Origin: PWXP01 sp040772845
GTDB lineage: Bacteria; Planctomycetota; Planctomycetia; Pirellulales; Thermoguttaceae
NCBI GenBank assembly: GCA_040772845.1
Contig: JAXGXG010000001.1
Span: 6,944,001 to 7,008,000 of the forward strand
Length of the DNA: 64,000 nt
Direction: 5' to 3'
Part shown: in pieces, positions 32,675 through 40,097 of the stretch
How positions within the stretch are numbered: the first letter of the stretch is position 1
How the letters are laid out: each line of letters opens with the position of its first letter
Made by a program: the position numbers and the translations under genes
The notes under the pieces: model-generated
The model's database searches: none
Seen by the model: the letters and a program-made list of their open reading frames with translations, nothing else
What the model was told of the DNA's origin: nothing

Positions 32675-35380
32675 CTACTGGGCGTTTAACTTGCGCAGGA
32701 CGTACGGCAGGATGCCTCCGTGGCGGTAATAGGCTAGTTCAACGGGCGTGTCGATGCAGACATGTACGCGGAACTCTTTGGCCGTTCCATCCGGACTCGT
32801 GGCGCGAACGGCGAGTTGCTGTCCCGGCTGCAACTGGTCGTCGAGATCGGGGAAATCATACGTTTCTTCGCCTGTCAGGCCGAGTGATTGCCAGGAGTCG
32901 CCCTCCTGGAAACGCAGCGGCAGGACGCCCATCCCCACCAGGTTGCTTCGGTGAATGCGTTCGTAGCTCTGCGCAATGACCGCACGAACACCCAGAAGCT
33001 GCGTTCCCTTAGCGGCCCAGTCGCGACTGCTGCCGGAACCATATTCGATGCCGGCAAGAACCAGCAGCGGCACGCCTTCTTCGCGATACGCTTCGGCTGC
33101 GTCATAGATGCTCATCTGGCTTCCGTCCGGAAGGTGGCGCGTCACGCCACCCTCGGTGCCCGGTGCAAGCTGGTTCCGAATGCGGATGTTGCCGAATGTC
33201 CCTCGCGTCATCACGCGATCGTTGCCTCGCCGAGAGCCGAAACTGTTGAAGTCTTTCGGCGCCACGCCCCGCTCCTGCAAATAACGGCCGGCGGGACTGT
33301 CGGGTCCGATCGCGCCGGCAGGCGAGATGTGGTCGGTCGTAACCGAATCGCCCAAGACGGCCAGGACCCGTGCGCCTGATATGGGCGCGATCGGCGGCGG
33401 CGTCGCTGGCAAATCGAGCAGGAACGGTGGTTCCTGGATGTACGTGCTCGCGTCGTTCCAGGGGAACAGTTCGCTACCGTCGACCTCGATGGCGTTCCAC
33501 ATGGGATTGGCGTCGTATACGGTGGAATACCGGCGGCGGAACATCTCCGCATCGATCGCCTCGGCCATCACTGCCTGCACTTCTTCAGGTGTGGGCCAGA
33601 TATCGCTGAGGAAGACGTCGTGTCCGTCTTTGCCCTGCCCGATCGGTTCGGTGGTCAGGTCGCGGTCAACCGATCCGGCCAGTGCATAGGCTACGACCAG
33701 CGGGGGCCCGGCCAGGTAATTGGCCTTGATCATCGGGCTGATGCGGCCTTCGAAATTCCGATTGCCGCTCAGTACCGCGGCGGCAACCAGGTTGCCCTCG
33801 GTAATCGCGGCCGCAACCGGTTCGGGAAGCGGACCGCTGTTGCCGATGCAAGTCATGCAACCGTACCCGACCGTGTGGAAGCCCAACGCTTCTAGCGGCT
33901 TATCCAAGCCGGTCTTGGCGTAGTAGTCGGTAACGATCAGGCTTCCCGGCGCCAGGCTGGTCTTCACGTGCGACGGAACACGTAGGCCCTGTTCGACTGC
34001 TTTCTTTGCCACCAGGCCGGCGGCCAGCATGACTTCCGGGTTACTCGTGTTCGTACAACTTGTGATCGAGGCAATCGCTACGGCCCCATGACCGATGCGG
34101 GTTTCGCCGTCGGGCATTCCTACAACTTCGGCCGTTTGGCCATGCTCGCTTTCCGGAAGCTCGAATCCTCGCTCGGCATGGGGAGCGCCAAGCGACCGGT
34201 GGAACGCGGTCTTCATGTCCTTCAGCAAGATGCGGTCCTGGGGACGCTTGGGCCCGGCCAAGCTCGGCTCGATCGTTCCCAGGTCGAGCTGCAGACACTT
34301 CGTGTACTGGGGCGTCGGGGCGCCGGCGGTGCGAAAAAGCTGTTGCTCCTTGCAGTAACGCTCGACCAACTGGACCTGTGCTTCGTCGCGCCCGCTCAGC
34401 CGCAGGTATTCAAGCGTGCGCTCGTCGGTCGGGAAGAAGCCGGCCGTGGCGCCGTATTCGGGCGACATGTTTGAAACCAACGCCCGATCTGCTACGCCCA
34501 TCGAGGCGACCGCTTCACCGAAGTACTCGACAAACTTGCCTACCACGCCTTCGCGTCGGAGCAACTGCACAACGGCCAGCACGATATCGGTAGCCGTGGC
34601 GCCGGGTTTCAGCGTCCCGACCAGTTCGAGTCCGATTACCTCGGGTGCGAGCATCCCCAAGGGTTCGCCCAGCATGACGGCCTCGGCCTCGATGCCGCCC
34701 ACGCCCCAGCCCAGTACGCCCAGACCGTTGATCATGGGTGTATGACTGTCGGTGCCCACGAGCGTGTCTGGAAAGGCCACCGGACCTTGCGCGTCGTCAC
34801 GGATCACGACGCCTTTGGCCAAGTATTCCAGGTTGACCTGGTGGATGATCCCCAACGCCGGGGGCAACACCGAGAAATTGGTAAACGATTTTTGGCCCCA
34901 CCGGAGGAACTCGTAACGCTCCCGATTGCGCTGGAACTCAAGCTTCTTGTTGATCTCCAGCGAATCCGGCGAGCCGAAGCTGTCTACCTGCACCGAATGG
35001 TCGATCACCAGATCGACAGGGATGAGCGGGTTGATCCGTTTCGGGTCGCCGCCGAGTCGCTTCATGGCATCGCGCATGGCCGCCAGATCGACAATGGCCG
35101 GTACGCCAGTGAAATCCTGCAAGATAACGCGGGCCGGCTTGAATGCGACCGAGATATTTCCCAATCCTTTGGGCCGCCACCCAGCCAGGGCCTTCACGTC
35201 GTCCTCGGTTACCTGGAACCCGTCGCAATTGCGCAAGACGGCCTCCAACAGCACGCGGATCGAATAGGGCAGTGAATCGATCTTGGTCAAGCCTGCATCT
35301 TCCAGGCTCGCCAGGCGGTAAATGGCGGCTTTGCCAGAACCGGTATCGAACGTTTGACGTGCGGAGAACGGGTCGGTCAT
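32675..35380 (-). CDS. acnA: aconitate hydratase (AcnA type)
   Basis: 901 residues from the ATG at 35380. The open frame goes up to 35476, but this start gives the usual family N-terminus (FDTGSGKAAIYRL). The enzyme isomerises citrate to isocitrate in the TCA cycle and carries a 4Fe-4S cluster. Visible signatures: LQDFTGVPAIVDLAAMRDAM, GTDSHTPMINGLGVLGWGVG, SITSCTNTSNPEVMLAAGL and GYGCMTCIGNSGPL, the last two supplying cluster Cys. The C-terminal swivel domain has AGIEYGSGSSRDWAAKGT and SYERIHRSNLVGMGVLPL. Length and motif order match AcnA/IRP1-type rather than AcnB. It stands alone, divergent from the alpha-CTD gene. Confidence 0.97.
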   Translation of the reverse strand: MTDPFSARQTFDTGSGKAAIYRLASLEDAGLTKIDSLPYSIRVLLEAVLRNCDGFQVTEDDVKALAGWRPKGLGNISVAFKPARVILQDFTGVPAIVDLAAMRDAMKRLGGDPKRINPLIPVDLVIDHSVQVDSFGSPDSLEINKKLEFQRNRERYEFLRWGQKSFTNFSVLPPALGIIHQVNLEYLAKGVVIRDDAQGPVAFPDTLVGTDSHTPMINGLGVLGWGVGGIEAEAVMLGEPLGMLAPEVIGLELVGTLKPGATATDIVLAVVQLLRREGVVGKFVEYFGEAVASMGVADRALVSNMSPEYGATAGFFPTDERTLEYLRLSGRDEAQVQLVERYCKEQQLFRTAGAPTPQYTKCLQLDLGTIEPSLAGPKRPQDRILLKDMKTAFHRSLGAPHAERGFELPESEHGQTAEVVGMPDGETRIGHGAVAIASITSCTNTSNPEVMLAAGLVAKKAVEQGLRVPSHVKTSLAPGSLIVTDYYAKTGLDKPLEALGFHTVGYGCMTCIGNSGPLPEPVAAAITEGNLVAAAVLSGNRNFEGRISPMIKANYLAGPPLVVAYALAGSVDRDLTTEPIGQGKDGHDVFLSDIWPTPEEVQAVMAEAIDAEMFRRRYSTVYDANPMWNAIEVDGSELFPWNDASTYIQEPPFLLDLPATPPPIAPISGARVLAVLGDSVTTDHISPAGAIGPDSPAGRYLQERGVAPKDFNSFGSRRGNDRVMTRGTFGNIRIRNQLAPGTEGGVTRHLPDGSQMSIYDAAEAYREEGVPLLVLAGIEYGSGSSRDWAAKGTQLLGVRAVIAQSYERIHRSNLVGMGVLPLRFQEGDSWQSLGLTGEETYDFPDLDDQLQPGQQLAVRATSPDGTAKEFRVHVCIDTPVELAYYRHGGILPYVLRKLNAQ

Positions 35381-35755
35381 GTCAACCTGCCTCTTGGGGG
35401 CGAGTATTGCGGAATCGTGTACCGTAGGGCCCTTGCGGGCGAAAACACTCCACTTTGCCGAATCTGGGCGGATCACGCAAGGGGGGCGGATGGGTGGCGC
35501 CGATTGGGTACGTGGTGCTGTTCGGGGGGCGTCAGCCGAGCTACTCGCCGTTTCGTGCGATGTTCAGGGCGGGCTCCGACCTCGTTTCACCAGCCGTGTG
35601 GCGGCGATCGGATTCACCGGTTCCGTGTTGAAATGCCTATGGGGGGGCTACTCAGACGAGGCAGCGATCGTTATACTCAAGAACAATTGGCCGATGGCTT
35701 GGCCTGACGTAGGAGTGTGACTGGATCTGTTCGCTTTTTAGCCGGGAGGGACCCC
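35381..35755. other. divergent intergenic region between acnA and the alpha-CTD gene
   Basis: 375 bp with no supported gene, presumably holding promoters for both flanking genes. A TATACT word at 35672-35677 could be a -10 element for the rightward gene, but no good -35 precedes it. Runs of 7 G occur around 35641. Confidence 0.35.
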
Positions 35756-36064
35756 ATGGGAACTCGGATTCCACTACGACATACGGTTGCCGACGAGGAG
35801 CGCGAGTTGGCAGCGAAGCTGGAACTGAGCACCGCGGAGATCGGACTGACCGTTCGTACGACCAATTGCCTGGAGGAGCGAGGTATCTTCACGGTCAATG
35901 ACCTTCTTCATTGTACGCGGGACGACCTCCTGGCAATCTCCAACTTTGGAGAGAAGACCCTGGAAGAGGTATATAAGGCACTCGAAGGAATCGGCTTCTG
36001 TCGTCAAAGGAAGCGGGATTCGAAGTTGGAAACATCTGACGAGCCGCCGTTGCAGCCGCGCTGA
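35756..36064 (+). CDS. stand-alone RNA polymerase alpha C-terminal-domain-like protein
   Basis: 102 residues from the ATG at 35756. About residues 35-85 match the helix-hairpin-helix fold of the RNA polymerase alpha CTD: LTVRTTNCLEERGIFTVNDL, then LLHCTRDDLLAISNFGEKTL, then EEVYKALEGIGF. The alpha N-terminal domain is absent, so this is not rpoA. The short N-terminal part is charged and possibly helical. In RNA polymerase the CTD binds UP-element DNA and activators. A separate copy could act as a small DNA-binding protein or compete with the polymerase domain; both are inference. The DUF3592 gene follows 90 bp later. Confidence 0.8.
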   Translation: MGTRIPLRHTVADEERELAAKLELSTAEIGLTVRTTNCLEERGIFTVNDLLHCTRDDLLAISNFGEKTLEEVYKALEGIGFCRQRKRDSKLETSDEPPLQPR

Positions 36065-36154
36065 TTCCAGAAGGCGTTTCCGCCGGGCGGGCATGGCAAG
36101 GGCGATTTGCGGCAAGAGGCATGTGTTTTCGTGCTGCCGAAAGGGAGATCGACG

Positions 36155-37474
36155 TTGCCACGCAAATTGCGGATCTATCAGAAAAAACGTGGGAATCGCC
36201 GCACCGGCTCCAGCAAGCTGGCTGCGATCGGTGAGGCCCTGTTCTTTGCGCTTCTGCTGTTGGTCGGCGCTGGCGTTCTTGCCGGCGTGGTGCACGGAAT
36301 TGTTCTGCCCGAATGGCGAGCGAACCACGAATTCGTGGAGGGCTCGTGTACGGTTCTCGATAAGCGACTTGCGGAAAGCGAAGCGAACGAGAGCCGCCTG
36401 TACCGGCCTGAAATCAAGGTGCGGTATGACGTGAGTGGTCGCGCGCTCACGGCCTGGACCTACGACATTGCAACGGCGCGCGATGCGCCCGATTCCTATT
36501 CCGGAGAGCATGAGGAGGCGTCCGCCGTGCTCGATCAGTTCGGCCGTGGCGAGCAGTACCGATGCTGGTACGATCCGATGCATCCTGAAGTGGTCGTCCT
36601 GGTGCGGGGCCATCGCTGGTGGATATGGCCCATTTTGGCCGTGCCGATTCTCTTTCTGCTGATCGGGGCCGCCGGCCTGATCCACGGCATGTTTCAGTGG
36701 TGCACGTCCGTCGAACGAAGGGCCGCGATCGCTCGCCGCGCGGCCGCCCGCGAATTGTTCAAAGGCAATGGTCGCGAGGAACCGAACTACCCTACGGTTC
36801 CCGAAGGTTCTGACATTATCAACAGTCCAGGGACAACCTTGCGATACCGGTTGCCGATCGGAACGTCGCCCGGCTGGGCCCTCTTCGGTACGCTCCTGGC
36901 GTGTATCGGATGGAACGGAGTCGTTGGCGTCTTCGTGGCCATGGCTGTCAAAGGGCGCCTGGCCGGCGAGCCGGATTGGGGCATGACGCTCTTCCTCGTC
37001 CCGTTTGTCCTTGCCGGCATTGCCCTGATCGTCGCTTTTGTCCGCCAGTTGCTGCTGACCACCGGTGTGGGACCTACCCAGGTGGAATTGTCGGAGCATC
37101 CGCTTCGGCCAGGCGGAAACTACGAGGTCTTCATCTCGCAGTCGGGCCGCTTGCCCTTGGATTCGCTGGAAGTACAAATTCGTTGTGAAGAGCAAGCCAC
37201 CTATCGCGAGGGCACCAATACCCGCACCGAATCGCGAGGCGTCTTCGCCCAGCGAATCTACCGGGGCGAGGGGCTGAACGTGCGGCGTTCCACGCCGTTC
37301 CAGGCTACGTGTCGGTTGATCGTTCCGGATGGCGCCATGCATTCCTTCAAGGCGCCCCACAATTCGGTGACGTGGCGACTCGTTGTGAAAGGACGCGTTG
37401 CCGGCTGGCCCAATTATCGTCGCGACTACCCATTGATTGTCTTCCCTGCTGAGCACGTAAACGGTCATGACTAG
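36155..37474 (+). CDS. DUF3592-type membrane protein
   Basis: 439 residues from a TTG at 36155, preferred because aagggag lies 7 bp upstream; a TTG at 36107 is the next in-frame option. The N-terminus is basic (PRKLRIYQKKRGNRR). Four hydrophobic segments can be seen near residues 29-52 (AIGEALFFALLLLVGAGVLA), 156-175 (WWIWPILAVPILFLLIG), 243-265 and 277-300. The DUF3592 part between the first two has RPEIKVRYDVSGRALTAWTY and YRCWYDPMHPEVVVL. The C-terminal 140 residues look like a beta-sandwich domain, perhaps related to the arrestin-like next gene. The stop overlaps the next gene by 8 bp, so the proteins probably act together. Confidence 0.75.
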   Translation: MPRKLRIYQKKRGNRRTGSSKLAAIGEALFFALLLLVGAGVLAGVVHGIVLPEWRANHEFVEGSCTVLDKRLAESEANESRLYRPEIKVRYDVSGRALTAWTYDIATARDAPDSYSGEHEEASAVLDQFGRGEQYRCWYDPMHPEVVVLVRGHRWWIWPILAVPILFLLIGAAGLIHGMFQWCTSVERRAAIARRAAARELFKGNGREEPNYPTVPEGSDIINSPGTTLRYRLPIGTSPGWALFGTLLACIGWNGVVGVFVAMAVKGRLAGEPDWGMTLFLVPFVLAGIALIVAFVRQLLLTTGVGPTQVELSEHPLRPGGNYEVFISQSGRLPLDSLEVQIRCEEQATYREGTNTRTESRGVFAQRIYRGEGLNVRRSTPFQATCRLIVPDGAMHSFKAPHNSVTWRLVVKGRVAGWPNYRRDYPLIVFPAEHVNGHD

Positions 37475-37868
37475 ACCGGCAGTCGTTATCCGATTTGAAA
37501 ACGAGCAGAACGCGTACCCGCCCGGTGCTACGCTGACCGGTGATTATTGGCTTCGGGGGGTTACGCTCGACGAAGTGAAAGCCGTCGAAGCTTCGGTGCT
37601 ATGGTACACGGAAGGCAAAGGCGATGAGGACATGGCCGTTCACGCCTTCTGGCGCACCAGCACAGACGCCGGAGATTGGATTACGCCGAATCGGCCACAC
37701 CACTTCCAAACCATGCTGCCACGGGCGCCCCTGTCTTACAATGGAGCAATTCTGAAAGTCCGCTGGTGTGTTCGCGTGCGCGCCTTCTTGCAGGGAGGCA
37801 AGGAAGTGATCGGCCAGCGTGGCTTTCAGCTAGGATGTATTCCCGGCGTGGAGCTGGTCGAGCCGTGA
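37467..37868 (+). CDS. arrestin-like beta-sandwich protein, unknown function
   Basis: 133 residues, overlapping the DUF3592 gene by 8 bp. The pattern VIRFENEQNAYPPGATLTGD followed by VKAVEASVLWYTEGKGDEDM and LSYNGAILKVRWCVRVRAFL is like one half of an arrestin/Vps26 sandwich. No signal peptide or membrane segment is present, so it is probably cytoplasmic or peripheral. It resembles the C-terminal part of the upstream protein in style (sequence beginning VELSEHPLRPGGNYEVFISQ there). Its stop overlaps the GTG start of the P-loop gene. Confidence 0.6.
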   Translation: MTRPAVVIRFENEQNAYPPGATLTGDYWLRGVTLDEVKAVEASVLWYTEGKGDEDMAVHAFWRTSTDAGDWITPNRPHHFQTMLPRAPLSYNGAILKVRWCVRVRAFLQGGKEVIGQRGFQLGCIPGVELVEP

Positions 37869-38476
37869 GCCTGCGTTCCCCTGACGACGCGCCCGAAAAC
37901 CCCTTCTGCACACGTTGTGTTCGACCTGGCGCCATCCCGTTTCGCTTTCCTTCGGCAATGGACGTCGCCGACCTGGCAGACCAGTTCTGTGCCGCCGGCT
38001 GCCACGGCGCCATTGTCGGTCCCCATGGCTCTGGCAAGTCAACCCTATTGGCGGCCCTGGTCGTCGAATTGCAGCAGCGCGGTCATGCCGTCTGCTCGTT
38101 GGCCCTGCACGACGGCCAGCACTGGCTTCCACAACAGTGCTGCGGTGAACAACTTGTGCCGGGGGCCATCCTTGTGGTCGATGGCTACGAACAGCTTGGC
38201 CTGTTGGGCCGATGGCGACTTCGCTGGCTCTGCCATCGCCGGCGGCTCGGGCTACTGGTTACCTCCCACCGTTCGACGGGGTTTCCCCTGCTATTTCGTA
38301 CGGAAGGGACACTGCCGCTTGCCCAGGCGATCGTGGCCAGGCTCCAGGAAGGCTACGAGCCAAGGGTCCTGCCTGACGATGTTGCACGCGAGTTCCCCCG
38401 CTGTAGAGGTGATCTCCGGGAGCTGCTTTTTCGGTTTTTCGATCTTTATGAAGCCCGGAGCCGTAAAGGCAGGTAG
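37865..38476 (+). CDS. small P-loop NTPase of unknown function
   Basis: 203 residues from the GTG at 37865, which overlaps the previous stop (GTGA), so translation is coupled. Walker A is GAIVGPHGSGKSTLLAALVV and a Walker B-like strand is GAILVVDGYEQLG. The N-terminus has a small Cys pair (FCTRC) before PGAIPFRFP. The domain is short, without the ABC signature or any membrane part, and closer to small single-domain ATPases. It is the third of three overlapping genes with a DUF3592 membrane protein and an arrestin-like protein. The set has no named function known to me. Confidence 0.7.
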   Translation: MSLRSPDDAPENPFCTRCVRPGAIPFRFPSAMDVADLADQFCAAGCHGAIVGPHGSGKSTLLAALVVELQQRGHAVCSLALHDGQHWLPQQCCGEQLVPGAILVVDGYEQLGLLGRWRLRWLCHRRRLGLLVTSHRSTGFPLLFRTEGTLPLAQAIVARLQEGYEPRVLPDDVAREFPRCRGDLRELLFRFFDLYEARSRKGR

Positions 38477-38760
38477 GCAAACGTTCACTGTCGTCCGAAA
38501 CGAGCCGTCAAAGCGAGCAACCGGTTCCCGATTGCGACGTAAACGTAACCTATGATTGAGGATACGGCAGTCCAACGGGCGATTCATCCCGATCGGAGCA
38601 GGCACAGCCGACCTGCGTAATCGAGATAATCGCCCTAAACTGCCCGGATGTAAAATGCTGCCAAATGTGTGATATCGGGCAGCGCCAGGTTGACGGCGCA
38701 CAAAATGCGCGGTTTGATTGAATAAGCGAGCAAACCTCCGATTCTCTTGGGAGTATAGTC

Positions 38761-39543
38761 ATGTCCACAAAACGTACGTTCACCATGTTCCTTTTCGGAA
38801 TGACCGGCGCCGTGCTGGCAATGCCTGCCGCGACTCAGGCATGCGAGTTTCTGGATCGCCTGTGCGGTCGGTCGCAGAACAATGTCGTTGCCCAGACCAG
38901 CTATGCTCCTGCCTATTATGCGCCGACTGCCGCGACGTACGTACCGGCAACCTCGGCTGCATCTTGTGTTTCGTGTGCATCGCCGGTGACCAGTTGTACG
39001 CCGCAGTCGTGCTACTACGTTCCCCAAACCTGTTACAAGCAATTGGACCGTCCCATCCTGACGGCCCTGTTCGGCCCGCGATACGTTCCCGTCACCACGT
39101 ATCGGCTGGAATGCTCGTCTTGTTACACGCCCACGGTAAGCTATGCGTCGTTCGCAGGTTGCCCAACGGGAACCTGCGGTTCTGTCGCCCCGGCTGCCCC
39201 GGCAGTGTCGAGCGGTTGCTGCGGTTCCGCTTTTTCGCCGACACTCACGCCGGAACCGGCCCCGTACGTCGCACCACAATCGGAATCGTCCCCCAACGTC
39301 GTTCCCCAAACGTTCGGGCCGGCCGACCAGAAGCCAAGCCTTTCTCCGTCCGAAAAGCAGGAATCGCTCAAGCCCGTACCCGAAGAGGAGACCCGGCTCG
39401 ATAACACCTCGGGGCCCCGGCTGATCGATCCGGATAATCGGACCACCTCGCGTCCCATTCAGTACGCGGTCTATCAGGTCGAAAAACCTGCACCGGCGGC
39501 TGCAAAGCTCGTTGACGTGCAATGGAAACCGGCCAGCCGGTAG
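38761..39543 (+). CDS. exported Cys- and Pro-rich protein
   Basis: 260 residues with a signal peptide (FLFGMTGAVLAMPAATQACE). After the signal come many Cys, Tyr and Pro residues: YAPAYYAPTAATYVPATSA, SCVSCASPVTSCTPQSCYYV, TTYRLECSSCYTP. The spacing suggests a disulfide-linked surface or wall protein. The C-terminal 90 residues are polar, charged and probably disordered. Planctomycetes have Cys-rich wall proteins with tyrosine-containing motifs, and this fits the style, but no exact family was recognised. It stands alone, with 284 bp of unremarkable sequence before it. Confidence 0.6.
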   Translation: MSTKRTFTMFLFGMTGAVLAMPAATQACEFLDRLCGRSQNNVVAQTSYAPAYYAPTAATYVPATSAASCVSCASPVTSCTPQSCYYVPQTCYKQLDRPILTALFGPRYVPVTTYRLECSSCYTPTVSYASFAGCPTGTCGSVAPAAPAVSSGCCGSAFSPTLTPEPAPYVAPQSESSPNVVPQTFGPADQKPSLSPSEKQESLKPVPEEETRLDNTSGPRLIDPDNRTTSRPIQYAVYQVEKPAPAAAKLVDVQWKPASR

Positions 39544-39650
39544 CCTGTGCCAGGCTTGTCCCAACCGTTTGTCGCGAGATTCGTGCATTATGCTGACAAA
39601 ACGCTGGCGTACGGCGAGTCTCCCCGTTGGGAGCCGCTTGATCACTCCGG

Positions 39651-39985
39651 TTATTCCTTCGTGACGTCACGGAATCCGGGCGATTCGGCCAGGGTAAAGA
39701 CAACGACCTCCTCGCCGGTACTCGTGCCGATGTCGTGGTACAGGCTCAGCACCGAAACTCCAGTAACCTCCTCGACCATCGCTTCCAAGAGCGGCCTGGC
39801 CGTTTCGATCAGGTGGGTCCGCACTTCCTTGAGCAGGTCCCTCCCTTTCTCTGCCGGGAGCGACTTGACGAGATGCTGTTCCGCAGCAGTCAACATCCAC
39901 CACGAAGACCGGCGACGACCGCTCGCGCCACGGAATAGGCTGACACCCCCCCCTGGGCAAGCTGGTTCTGGTCGGCAAGACTGAC
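39651..39985 (-). pseudogene. DUF2294 (MpsC-like) gene broken by a frameshift
   Basis: The 3' part, 81 codons from an ATG at 39896, reads like the C-terminal two thirds of DUF2294 (LTAAEQHLVK, ARPLLEAMVEEVTGVSVLSL, IGTSTGEEVVVFTLAE). The preceding family portion is found in another frame just upstream: QNQLAQGGVSAYSVARAVVA, then GLRGGC and a stop. Joining the two needs a one- or two-base shift near 39897-39903. An 8-base C run near 39946-39953 is another likely slip site. The usual N-terminal helix is not recognisable. It could be a decayed gene or a sequencing error. It is divergent from the histidine kinase gene. Confidence 0.5.
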
Positions 39986-40097
39986 GCGAGGATCACAGAA
40001 GGAGCTGATCATCGACGGCAAGCACGACCACGCAGACAGGATTGCGAGCCTGCGCAAGCGGGCCGAGGAACAAGCCCGGCAAGAGGCCGCCGAACGC

